A stretch of DNA of 46,108 bases from Deltaproteobacteria bacterium (GTDB lineage: Bacteria; SAR324; NAC60-12). Each line of letters begins with the position of its first letter. Position 1 is the stretch's first letter. Made by a program: the position numbers and the translations under genes. The notes under the pieces were generated by a model. It had not been told where the DNA came from, searched no databases, and saw nothing but the letters and a program-made list of their open reading frames with translations. Where the stretch lies: the NCBI GenBank assembly GCA_002685535.1, contig NYXK01000209.1:1-46108 (forward strand), written 5' to 3'. Positions 35,120-45,869 of the stretch are shown one piece after another.

Positions 35120-37266
35120 ATGGGATCCATAACATTGTATGTACCTGAGCCTGTCCCAACGCTGGGAGAAGTCTCGGCAACCTACGATGAAATTCTGACG
35201 CACCCTGAGAGATTCTTCCAGGTCAGTTGCGATGCTCTAGGTTCCAGAAGTGGCAACTAATCAACCAGGGATCTGATATCGTCTGGATGATGACTTCTTC
35301 ATCCCTTGTGTTTTTGATGATTCCAGCGCTGTCGCTCATTTATGCTGGAATGGGCAATCGTTCTTTTGCGCTGACTTTATTTCGCCTTCCTCTCATCACC
35401 GCTGGATTCATCAGTTTTCAGGTTGGTATTCCTTTTTGATTACACATTCCGATATATTAAATCCTGAATCCTGGCACTAATGAAGTGTAGTGGGCCCTCT
35501 GGGGTTATGCCTTCACTTTCACTCGCTCGTCAGCGAAGTGGTGGGGAGGTGAAAGGAGAGCTTTTGGTCTGACAGATGTTATTGCGCATCCTATCGATAT
35601 AGGGGACCGTGGCCAAGGTGGATCCATTCCAGAGCTCGTATATGTCCTCTATGAAGGAATGTTTGCAGCATTCACGTAAGTATTCTGCAAGGAAGCATAA
35701 ATGCAGAGTTTCTAATGTTGACCGTCAGTGCTGCTCTTGTCTGTGGAGGAACCATGCATCGCGCTCCCCCAACTCGATTCCTTGGGTTCATAACGTTGTG
35801 GTCAGTTTTGATCTATTATCCAGTTGCCCGGTGGTCGTGGGACTCGGATGGATGGTCGAACAAACTCGGTGTCATGGATTTTGCAGGTGGCACGCCAGTC
35901 CATATTGTTAGTGGCACCACTGTTGCTGCATTTGCCGTGTTCTGTGGTATTGAGGAGAGAAGAGAGTCTGGTGAAGTTGTGGCTGCTACTGAAAGGCTTT
36001 TCAAGAGTCTGTACAAGCGGATGTACAAGAGACTGATCAATCCTTGGGTCGAGCTATGGAAGACACTTCTCAGCCTTGTTCGCTATTGCGCTGTTCGCTA
36101 CTTCGGAAAATCACCTCCAGTATTTGAGGATGATGAAAGTGACGGCGACAGTTATGATGAATATGAGCAAGAAGTTGAACCATACAGTGTTAATTACGTT
36201 GTTCTTGGGACTGCTATCCTGGTTAGTCACCGTCCTTACTAAATGATCAACACCTCTCCTCTCATGCTAATACCTGATGAATTAGTGGTTTGGCTGGTCG
36301 GGATTTAATGGAGGCTCGGCCCTTGGAGGCAACTTGCGAGCGGTCTCTGCTTGGACATCAACGCATATCGCGGCCAGTAGTGGAGGAGCAGTGGGTGTTC
36401 TGCTGATATGGCGACGAAAGATGTTTGCCAGAGCATCAGATCCTAGCCAGAACATGTCCTACGACAATCTCACAGCCTTGTATTTCTGTGATGGAGCTAT
36501 CGCTGGCCTTGTTGCTATCACTCCAGGTGCTGGATTTGTAAGTGACTAAACCGCTACTCTTGCTTCCAGCTTCTAATTTACAGGTTCCTGTTTGGAGCGC
36601 GGCTATCTTCGGGGTCATCTCGTCTCTAGTCGTCTATCTGTTGAAAGAAGAGGCTCTGGTATTTCTGAAAAGAGATCCATTACAGATATTCGCAGTTCAT
36701 ACAGGCGGTGGTATTGTTGGAATGTGTCTCACAGGTTTATTTGCGAGGTATGTCCAACCTAGCGACACCCATTTTGTTACGAATTATTACTGACGGAAAT
36801 TACCTGCTAGTCAAACTACGATTGGACTTGATGGTCACTCCATGATGCCTTATCCAGACCGAACAAGAGGTCAAAGACTAGGGTCAGAACATCCCAGCAT
36901 GCCATTTGAACCGTCTTTCATAGCTAACGAAAGGTCCACAGATATCAGATTTTTGATTCCGTTGCCGGAATAAGCTACACCTTTGTCGTCACTATGGCCA
37001 TATTGTACTTCGAGAAGTTCGTGGTTTTCATGTTCATAAACATTGGAAGGCCCTTACACCACTGGAGATCGGTACCTGGAGTTACGAATACGTATCGTGA
37101 TCATTTGCAGGCTACCCCAATGCAAGCCTGGAGGACTACAGGCGATGATGTTTTATTACATACAATCGACCCCCACAATCACCAAGGTCCGCAACCTGGT
37201 CCTATTACAGAAGCTCCGACTATCAATGGGCACACGCCACATCAACAAGTCGTTCAAATGGTCTAG
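35120..37266 (+). CDS. ammonium transporter, Amt/Mep family (Mep2-like pore), eight exons
   Basis: Plasma-membrane channel-like transporter for ammonium. Exons 35120-35221, 35269-35421, 35491-35675, 35729-36221, 36286-36537, 36584-36747, 36811-36882, 36942-37266 (581 aa); every join keeps frame. Family signatures: DFAGGTPVHIVSG with His205, and FAVHTGGGIVG with His434, the twin pore histidines of Mep2-type proteins; VVLGTAILWFGWSGFNGGSALGG; and FDSVAGISYTF near the last helix. Two oddities: about 73 extra residues (226-298), partly amphipathic then strongly acidic, fill the cytoplasmic loop between helices 5 and 6; and the C terminus after FMFINI is a non-canonical Pro/His/Gln-rich tail, while a canonical-looking tail lies in another frame at 37065-37097. 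The gene could be a divergent paralogue or carry a late frameshift. The last 70 residues are the least certain part. Confidence 0.87.
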
Positions 37267-38044
37267 ATTTGTGAAAACATACGGAAGGGTCGACTCTTGT
37301 AAATATGTGATCATCGTGTTGAAGTGGTGATTTGGACACGGGAAATCCACATGGCCAGGCTTAAAATCGAAGCAGTCTTGTAATTCTAGATAATGTCTTG
37401 TAATTTACTGATTCAATTATGATATTGTATCGAACATATACAAGAATCGCCAAAACATCAGCTATTCCAGTTCTCTGGTAGGGACATTCTCAACATCGCG
37501 TAGCCTATGAAATTCATGATATCTTCTGACAAGCTTGTAATCAAGCCTACAAGCCCAGTATAGTAACACAAGTCTCATAGGCTGTGTCTCAGAATTTGAG
37601 CACAAAATCCATGGAATTGCACTTTTGAATCTGGCAACCACTGAACCTTCAGTGGTGGCAGTGTCAAATCCCTTCCATGAACGAGGCTGCGGGATGCCTG
37701 CACTTCCAGCTGTCTTGCATACGTAGGTGCACCTGAAATCCGCGGATGTCCCAACAGGGACTCAGCAAAGGGCCTGTTCATACGTCTGCCTGGCGCCTTC
37801 TCGGCCGCTCAGACTATTTGGCTCTTTCCCTGGATTAGGTCGTTTCCGGCATTTCCCATCTTTCCAGTTGCTTCCTAGCTTTAAATTTCTTATAAATGCA
37901 CATTTTTCTGAAAACATTGACTGAGCTCTACAAGCGTGTCCCGGAAAAACGAGCGGTCCGTGAACGTCTTACTGCCCTACCCTATCAAAGGCCCAGTCTA
38001 CTGAGTCTGTATGCTAAAAAGAAGAGAAAGTTAAATACTTCAAG
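37267..38044. other. 778-bp intergenic region upstream of the patatin-GTPase gene
   Basis: 3' flank of the transporter and promoter of the following gene, same strand. No coding frame or repeat of note. Confidence 0.6.
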
Positions 38045-41000
38045 ATGAATCCTTCGGTATGTGAATAAACGACCTTGAAGCTTGGGTTTGCTTCTATTGC
38101 AGCTAGTTGACTTTGTGCGAGCAGGTTCAGTGTACTGTTTGCCAGCAACGAACATCTCTATACGTTCCTCCAACATGTGCGAGAAGATGCGCCGGGTGTT
38201 CATCGACGCGCATATACTGCATTTCATGCACCACGGAGGGCTGCTCATCTGTCCCATGCAACGAACACTCAACATGCTGGCAGCAACACGTCAACCATGA
38301 CTGGGCTGACATGAGGGATACACATAGAATTATAGACCCCTTCCCACCGCTGTTTGTTGAAGCCGCAACACATTCCGAAAAAGACAAAGCTATCTTGAGG
38401 CGCCTTCACGAGGAGGATAGATTTGCCAGATGGTTTTCTGTCAAGCTGGGAGGCGAAGATCCTGAACTGTGGCTTTATGATCGCTTCGTCCGTCTTTGCG
38501 ACCCGAAAAGATCGGGAAACAGAGCTACCGAGCATCATTACCCTTCCTTCGTCTCTTTCGTAGGAGACACTTCCGTGGGAAAGTCAACAATCGTCCGAGC
38601 CATGCTGCTCCTTGGACTGCTTGAATCACCAGGTAACCTGAATGGTTTGACTAGTCATGCACACTCGACGCAAGATCTAGATCTAATCGCTTGGGCTCAG
38701 AACAAAGGGTGCTCAATGCCTGTCCCTAGGTCCGGAAATTTTGACCATAAGACAGACCCAACAACTTTCGGCGTCCACTTGTACCGTGACGACTCGACAA
38801 TAGAGGAAAGAAACGATTCAGCCACAGAGGCAGGCCAGCAACCACTTAAGGCTCCTCAGCCGAAGAACTTCCCATTGCTTTTCGCGGACTGTGAGGGCTT
38901 TGGAGCTGGGACTGCAACTACCCTTGCTCTTCGGCTAGCTGAGTTGAATGAAGAGGACGACGCCAGCATTGAAAAGCTCCCAATCACAGCCTCCTGTTAT
39001 AGCACTGGAAGCAAGAACGGCATCGACCTGTTTTATGCTCGAGTTCTTTATGCCATCAGTGATGTGATAGTTTTTGTCACAAAAGGGGACCAGACAATGA
39101 AGCCGGATCTTATTCGCGTTCTGGAATGGGCGTCCGCTGCGGTGAAGAAGTCATATAATCAGCCTTCCTGCAAGACGCTCATAATCGTTCGAAATATGGA
39201 GACAGCCACCGAATCATATACGGATGAGTCGCTGAGGCAGAAGTATCTCCACAGCTTTGGCGCTGAAAAGCTCTGGGCGGATTCTATCATTCTACGGGCC
39301 TTTGTCGAACACCATAACCGATTCGTTCATCCACTCTCGGCAATATGGGACAACGATCAGCTTTACAAGGCCTTATTCCAGGATATCAAGTGCTGCTACA
39401 TTCCGCACAAAGGCCTCGACTCAAACTCATCGCCAGAAAGATCCACAGACATGTTCGAACACCTCAAGGGACTTCGGAAACAGATCGAGTACTCGGCAAA
39501 TGACGAAAGGCGGATACGTGCTCGCGGATTCTCATACTACAACGTACCTGCTCTCAACCACATACTATTGCAGGTTTTCGAGCATTTTCGAACCTCGGAG
39601 GATCCTCTGAATTTCTTTCTCGCAGCTCGCCGTGACAATCCGACCCCGCACAACATACCAGAGCACATTGCAAATTTCTTGAGGCTTGCATTAGAAGGTC
39701 CTGAACAACAGAGTACAGGCATTGAGGATATGACTGTATCTGCCATTTCTTTGATGTGTTTGATCTATGCTGACAGGTGGCGAAGTGTGCTCTCTGACCG
39801 TCAGTCTTCCCTCTCAAGCCGTTTCAAGACCATGCTGACAATATCAAGCCCTCATCCTGGAGCCCGAAGATATGTTCGATCATGAAATGAAGAAATTCTG
39901 GGACGACGGCCTAGGGCTTTATCTTTCTGAGTACGAAAAATGTATCTGGCCATTCGTAGCCAAGGATGGTTCTGTGGTGTACTGCAATATCAGGGGGAAG
40001 AATCAGCACAAGATGCACGTGTGCACTCCTAGTCCTGGAGCAAACTGGCCGCAAAGATGTTTGGAAGCCGAAGGCGAATTTCTTCATCGAAGATCTTGGA
40101 GTCCTGCAGCTCAGGAGGCATGGCGGACAGGGATCAAGAAAAGGTTCCAGAATATGTACCACCGAGCGTTCAGCACGTCAGAGTCTTCTCTCAAGCCCGC
40201 TCAACGCCTGCTTATCATCCGACAACAGATATACAGCACCCATTACTCTGCATGGGGTCAGCTTCGAAGCAACAAGACATGTCTCTCGTGTTATCAGTCT
40301 GTCCCTGATCATGTACTCCCATGTGGACATTCATATTGTCCACGCTGTGTTCAAGAGCTGGCGAAAGTATCCCGGTCTTTCGAGTGCGCGTTTGACATGT
40401 CAGCGTGCATTCTATGCGGGACTCATAATCCGGCAAACCCACACCAAATTCGGCTAAAACCAAGGTGTGCTGGAGCGAGAATACTCACATTAGATGGTGG
40501 AGGCATCCGAGGAATTGTAGAACTCGCACTCGTCAAGGCTATTGAAAGGGAGGTTGGCATTGGCATTGAAATCGGCGAAATGTTTGACTTGGTTGTTGGG
40601 ACAAGCACGGGTATGATACAAATCTTGCCACGTATCGCCATGTACTGACAAAACATAGGAGGCATTGTTGCGCTTGCTCTCGGAATGGTACCTAGGACGC
40701 CAGAAAATACCTTCGAGGCTATGGTGAACTTCTTTCAAGAAGCTGCGAAGAAGACTTTCGAACATTCTCGGGCTGGCTTCGATATCGGTACTAAAGCTTT
40801 GATGCTCTTGGGCAGGTATGAGAGCAAGTACTCTTCCGAACCTTTGAAGTCTGCATTGATCGACTTCTTTGGTGATAAGACCAGTTTGTTTGCCCCTGCA
40901 AGATCTCGGAATATTCAGAGTACAACAAGAGTGGCGGTGACCACAGCCCGCGATGAAGGCGGGACTGAGTATCTCATTGCCAACTACAACCGCCCGCAGG

Positions 41001-41989
41001 GTAAGTGGTCGAGATTTGAGAGGGAGGATGATGACAACAAGGACATGAAAATCTGGGAGGCGGCCCTTGCCACTTCGGCGGCGCCGTTCTACCTTCCGCC
41101 TTTCAGAAGAGACCACGGTGGCGCAGACTTCGTCGATGGAGCTGTTTATGCTAATTGTCCTGCCAAAGTTGCAATGGAGGAGAAGGAGAACTTGTGGCCA
41201 GACGAAGCAACTTCACTGGACATTCTGCTCTCCTTGGGTACTGGTAATCAAATAAAGAAAAAGCCCAGGATTATGAAGGCGTTCAGATATGGAGCCTTTA
41301 AGCCTCTTTTGAAAATGTTCGAACGGCAAATGGATACCGAAGGAAACTGGGACAAGGTCGTGAGAACGACCCCAGCCATCGCCAGGTCCAGACTTCTTCG
41401 ATTGAATCCAGATATCAAGGCGAAAGGAGAATTAGGTGAATATGTCGATATCGACGACGAGAAGGAGATAGAGCATCTCTTTCGTTCTGTTTCGGGATGG
41501 ACGGATAATGTAGGGTTGACAAGCATTCAAGAAATCAGCAACGTTCTGATTGCGAACCTTTTCTTCCTCGAACCCGATCCGGAGAATCTTCCGGGCGAAA
41601 CAGCAACGACTCTTTCCGGCGACATCAGATGCCGACTTCAGCATGATAGCAAAGCATTGCATATGCTTCTTGCTACCAAAGCATCCGCTTTCTGGTACAC
41701 AACAATCAACCGTACAGAAGTTGCAAGACTTGAGAACTTGTCAGACAATCGCTGGCGTCTTCTCAGAACTCGGATTGGGATTACGACAGAGCCGACAAAG
41801 ATGATCATTGAAGAGGAAGGAATCAAGAAGTTTCGTTTGAGTTTTGAGGTGCCGTGTGTGCAGCCTGGTGCGGCATATCAGGTGTTGGCCGTGCAGCTGG
41901 CCGAAGTCCCAGTGAAAATTGCTATCAGTGGGTTTCCGGCTACTTTGGTAGAATTAGGTGAGAGGTCCAAAGGGCAATGGCTTCAATGA
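38045..41989 (+). CDS. multidomain protein: Zn cluster - GTPase-like P-loop - RING finger - patatin phospholipase
   Basis: One chain of 1265 aa. Exons 38045-38056, 38107-39799, 39849-40610, 40659-41989; the first exon codes only MNPS, and the last intron falls inside the lipase GxSxG codon and restores it. Residues 8-68 carry 11 Cys and 3 His, a likely zinc module (B-box-like). Residues 150-370 form a P-loop domain: GDTSVGKS (157-164), FADCEGFG with D265xxG268 like the DTEG of GBP/atlastin GTPases, FVTKGD, and TLIIVRNM in the place of the G4 motif. A C3HC4 RING follows (Cys713, 716, 727, His729, Cys732, 735, 755, 758). The patatin domain has the oxyanion loop DGGGIRG (784-790), nucleophile Ser821 in GTSTG, WEAALATSAAP, and Asp982 in VDGA. 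A beta-rich tail ends the protein. Patatins release fatty acids from membrane lipids. Catalytic residues all appear intact. No NACHT or NB-ARC domain, signal peptide or membrane helix is seen. Confidence 0.93.
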
Positions 41990-42393
41990 TAGTGGTTGTC
42001 AGAGGCGGCATTCAACGTGCACTGTTATGGAAGTGGTCTTGTTTCTGTGATTTGTTCCTTGTTTACCTCGTTAGCAAAGCCCCCTGAATATCCTCCTCGC
42101 TTAGTGGAAAAACCCTCTTCTTGTGCCGTCTAGTCATTCGTCGCACAAGGTAATTTATCGAAGACACTCTTAACAATTTATGGATAAGCATGCCATCGCA
42201 TCAGGAATATTTCTTTATATGCACGGGTGAGTTTGGTATGAACTGACAATCGCTGGCCAGAATTGTGATCTTTATTCTCTTTTTGAGGAATGGTTCCATA
42301 TGCTGACGATGGTATAAATGTACAGAAATGCCGTCCTGAATGACGCCAGTCGACCAGGGACAATGCCACATTTATATCCACAATTCTGTAGAT
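41990..42393. other. 404-bp convergent intergenic region
   Basis: The patatin-GTPase gene and UTP14 end towards each other here. 3' flanking sequence only. Confidence 0.7.
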
Positions 42394-45342
42394 TTAAAAG
42401 AGAGGCTTTGACATGGGCGCAATAATCCCCTGTTTAACCAGGACCCTTGGCTTGGTGGCATCTTGGAATGTTTCCTTCGTTGACCACTGAGGTCCGATCG
42501 GAAGTCTAAGCGCTCGTTCATATTGTTGCTGTGTCTCGAAAGTATGTGGCAGCGATGTGGCGAGGTATTTGGAGTTCTGAACTCGTCAGTCTTTGGCTCA
42601 ATCGAAAGTCTTACAAGGAGGGCCTACCTTCTTGACCCGCTTCTCATTAATAATGACCTTGTCCAACTTCGCGTCTTTTCTTTTATCCGCTTTGATTCCG
42701 TCGACCTTGGTCAAGAACCTCCCCTTGTTTTTGGCATTTTCCTTTTTACTCACGCCCTCACCAACCCAGCTACCCCACCCAGGTAGTGTATTGTCGACGA
42801 CTTTGTCCTCTTCATCCTCAATAGTCTGCTTCTTCTCGACTTCGAACTCACCCACCACATCCGCACCGGCAAAAGCTCTCTTGATCAGATCTTGATCGCG
42901 GAGTGCAAATGGCAGATATGGGCCGCTATCGTCTTCATTCTCAGAGTCGGAGTCAGAATCGGAGAGTGCGTCATTTAGAACTGTAGACTTCTTGCCCTTC
43001 TTGGAAGATTTCTTTGCGGGCTTGGGCTTGCTGGCCACGAGCGCTGCTTGGCTGAGGTCAAGCTCTTCGACATCAATGGCATCGTTCTTCTTATGGCGCC
43101 GGCGTTTGGCTTCTGCTTCACCGACAACGGAGGACTTAGAGGTAATTTTCGACCAGGCTCCGCCTTCTGTCTGCCGTTCTGGCTTGCTTTTCGGTATTGA
43201 CTTAGACAAAGGTTGACTCGATGTTTTTGAAGCTGGGGTGGAAGTCTTGATTAGTGTCTTATCAGTTCCGTTTACCGGACGATCGAGCGAATCCTCGTCA
43301 TCCGAGTCCACTCGTTCTTCAAACTCATCCAGCTTGGCGGCCTTCTTCTGTGAAGTGGCATGGCTACCAGGGCCAAAGATTCTTCGGCCAATATCACCAT
43401 CTTCCTCTTCACTTGGAGTCTCTTCCCCAGCGAGTTCTCTTCGAAGCTCCTCGGCTGCAGCATTGTTCTGCTTCCTCCGAGCTGCATCGGCTTTTCGCAT
43501 GAAGTCCATGTTTGCCAGTCTAGCTCCAGGGAGGGACTCATCCATCAAGTCTGAGTCTCCTAAGCCGTTTAGATTCTGCAAAAGACGCTTTCGTGTGCCA
43601 GAGTCGTCGTCCTCATTCGAGTCATCGTCAGAGTCGTTTAACGATTCATCTGAATCGTTCTCGAACTCCTTCCTCACAGCTCTTCCCTCGACCCTTTTTC
43701 TGAGTTCCTCCTCTCTGCGAGCCATCTCAGTGATACCAGACCTGGCATCTTCATCCCAAGCAGCTCGGCCAGTACCTTTCATTGCCTTGGCCCACTTGCT
43801 CTCCCTGTGCTTGGCACCCATACGCTCCTCAGCACGTCTTCGATCTTGCTTCTCCATTTCATCCTCAGACGGCTCGAAACCACCTTCTAGCAGCGCTTCT
43901 TGTTCTAGACGATCTTGCTTTTCTCGCTGCTTGCGGTGAACTTTACGATAGGACTTGCTCTTGATCTTCTTGATCCGTTTGGCCTTGGCTTCTTCACGAA
44001 ACATAAGTTCTCGTGCCATCCGAAGCTGGTCTCTTCGTTCTTTCACTTCCTCGAGGGACATTTTCTTTGTTTCGAGCTCTTCGAATTCGCGAATTTTGTC
44101 CTCGTCGTCCTTTCCGTCGGCGGTGGCAAGACCACTTTCTTCAAGAATGCTTTGGATTGTAGCTTCCAACTCGTTGAATGGCTTAGAAAGATTTGCTGGC
44201 AGGAGAGATTTGTTGGAATGTGCCGAAGCAATCTCGTTATCTTGCAGAGGGAACATAAGATGATCCGCTCGACGATTATGCTTGACAGTGTCGGTCCATC
44301 TATCCAATGTTTCCTTACTCTTTTCATATGCAGCACTTCGGTCAAGGCGGTCTTGCTGACGCTTCTCCAAAGGGACTTTGGAAGGAGCAAATTTCTTTTT
44401 GGATGTCTTAGCCTCGTTGACAGTTGGATCTGTCACGACTACATCTTGCGATGTCTTCTTCTTCTTACTCGACGGCAGACCGGACATAGATATTGCGTTG
44501 GAAGTTATGTTGTAGTCGTTCCTCCGCTTCGCAGCAGCCTCTCTGTAGTCACCATCCTGGGGGATGCTCTCAATCATTTGATCGAGAGCGGCGATCTTTT
44601 CGGGATTCAGGGCGTCGTCGTCCTCGTCGCTCGAAAATTCCGAGGATTGATCTTCGTCGCTCTCCTCACTATCCTCCTCAGATTCTGATCCAAACATATC
44701 CTCGTCGGTATCCTTTTCGCGCTTCTGGCCTTTGCCTTTCGCAGCTTCCCGCTCCTCAGCTTCTTCAGCGTCGACCATGTCAAGGTATGTCGCCATATCC
44801 ACTGCATCGTCTCCGAGATCACCCTCCTCGAGTTCAGAGTCTGAGTCCTCTTCATCCTCCTCGTCCAAGTTCACATCTCGGTCTCTTTTCGCTTTCTTCT
44901 TCTTCTTGTCTTGCCCTCCACTGAAAGCAAACCCTTCAAATCTCTCCTCGTCACTTTCTCCGAACGCTTCGTCACTATCGAGATCGCTGTCATCATCACT
45001 GTCCACCTGTCCCATCTTCCACTCGTTGCCCTCGCTATCACTGCCCTCGTCCACATCTAGCTCGTCAAATCTCCCTTTTTGGACTTTCCGCTTCTTCGTA
45101 CTCAAATCCTCTTCCTCCTCCTCCTCCTCATCCTCATCGTCTTCATCTCGCCGCCTTTTATTCTTGTTCGGTCGTGAACTCCCACCTTCCTGCGCACCGA
45201 GTCGACTTTGGCGGACCTTCATTCTATCTGGATTTTCGTGCGAGGCAATTGCGAAGGCATCGAGGGATCTCTTTTTCGAATTATTTTTCGCCGCCTTGGG
45301 CTTCTTATCCGGCGCTCTGCCGTGCGATTGTCGTCCTGCCAT
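42394..45342 (-). CDS. UTP14: U3 snoRNP (SSU processome) protein Utp14
   Basis: Nucleolar protein needed for 18S rRNA processing; in yeast it activates the helicase Dhr1. Exons on the minus strand: 45342-42628 and 42576-42394 (965 aa); the 51-bp intron has a GACTGAC branch site. The N-terminal 280 residues are very acidic with Lys clusters. The conserved core follows: WTDTVKHNRRADHLMFPL, RMARELMFREEAKAKRIKKIKSK with SYRKVHRKQREK, ESKWAKAMK, and near the end LPGWGSWVGEG. The last exon supplies the family's closing block, LPHTFETQQQYERALRLPIG and GPQWSTKETFQDATKP. Length is normal for fungal Utp14. Low-complexity Asp/Glu runs make the other frames look open; they are shadows. Confidence 0.97.
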
Positions 45343-45506
45343 ATCTGCGGATTTCGAATTGTTGTGTTCCGACGTGGGGATATCGAGGCTTGAAATTCTT
45401 ATCGGGAAACTTTTTTGGTGGAGCGGCCGCTAGCGCAGCTTGAAGCTCGAGGACTTCCATGTCCAACCTTCGAGATTGGACTGAACATTGAACTTCAGCA
45501 ATAATT
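45343..45506. promoter_or_regulatory. 164-bp shared upstream region of UTP14 and mL41
   Basis: The start codons of two divergent genes lie 164 bp apart, so both promoters and leaders overlap. It includes a GC-rich core with GCGGCCGC near 45422-45430. Both genes serve ribosome production (cytosolic and mitochondrial), so joint control is reasonable but inferred. Confidence 0.6.
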
Positions 45507-45869
45507 ATGAAGCCCACTCAAGCTCTCGCAAAGCGCTTAAAGCGCCTTGCGCTCACAACGAAGGCGACCAATAAGGGATACTACAAGGGAACTGGAACAG
45601 GACCCATGGGTACGCATACGAAGCACGGAGGATATATCATCGATTGGGATAGAGTCAGGACATATGTTGTGCCGCAAGACCTGAAAGATTTCAAGGTATG
45701 GAGTGCGTTTGCAGGAGCCTTGGAAGTAGCTAACTGTCTGTTACAGCTCACGCCGTTCGTTACGAAGAACATGAAGAGGACGCAGGGGCGCTTCGAGGGA
45801 GATCCGAAAGGGGCAGTGAGTGGAGCGGCATATCTGAAGAAGTGGAAGGATGAGAATGGGGAGGATTAG
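45507..45869 (+). CDS. MRPL27: mitochondrial large-subunit ribosomal protein mL41 (MRPL27-like)
   Basis: Small basic mitochondrial ribosomal protein, 103 aa after splicing. Exons 45507-45695 and 45747-45869. The 51-bp intron (donor GTATGG, branch TAGCTAAC, acceptor TTACAG) is a multiple of three and has no stop, so the unspliced frame also reads through and would give 120 aa. The family calls for DLKDFK joined to LTPFVTKNM, which only the spliced form gives. Other marks are the basic N terminus (KRLKRLALTTKATNKGYYKG), TGTGPMGTHTKHGGY and WDRVRTYVVP. The N terminus probably serves as mitochondrial targeting sequence. Confidence 0.92.
   Translation: MKPTQALAKRLKRLALTTKATNKGYYKGTGTGPMGTHTKHGGYIIDWDRVRTYVVPQDLKDFKVWSAFAGALEVANCLLQLTPFVTKNMKRTQGRFEGDPKGAVSGAAYLKKWKDENGED

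Noticed and set aside
39872-40648. Separate gene starting at the ATG at 39872 with the RING and part of the patatin domain
   Set aside because: A 49-bp intron (39800-39848) with GTCAGT donor, GCTGAC branch and AAG acceptor joins it in frame to the GTPase exon, and a second intron joins it to the rest of the patatin domain, so it is one gene.
42598-45433. Several long plus-strand Ser/Arg-rich frames of up to 257 codons
   Set aside because: They are antisense shadows of the Asp/Glu/Lys-rich UTP14 sequence, with low-complexity products and no motifs.
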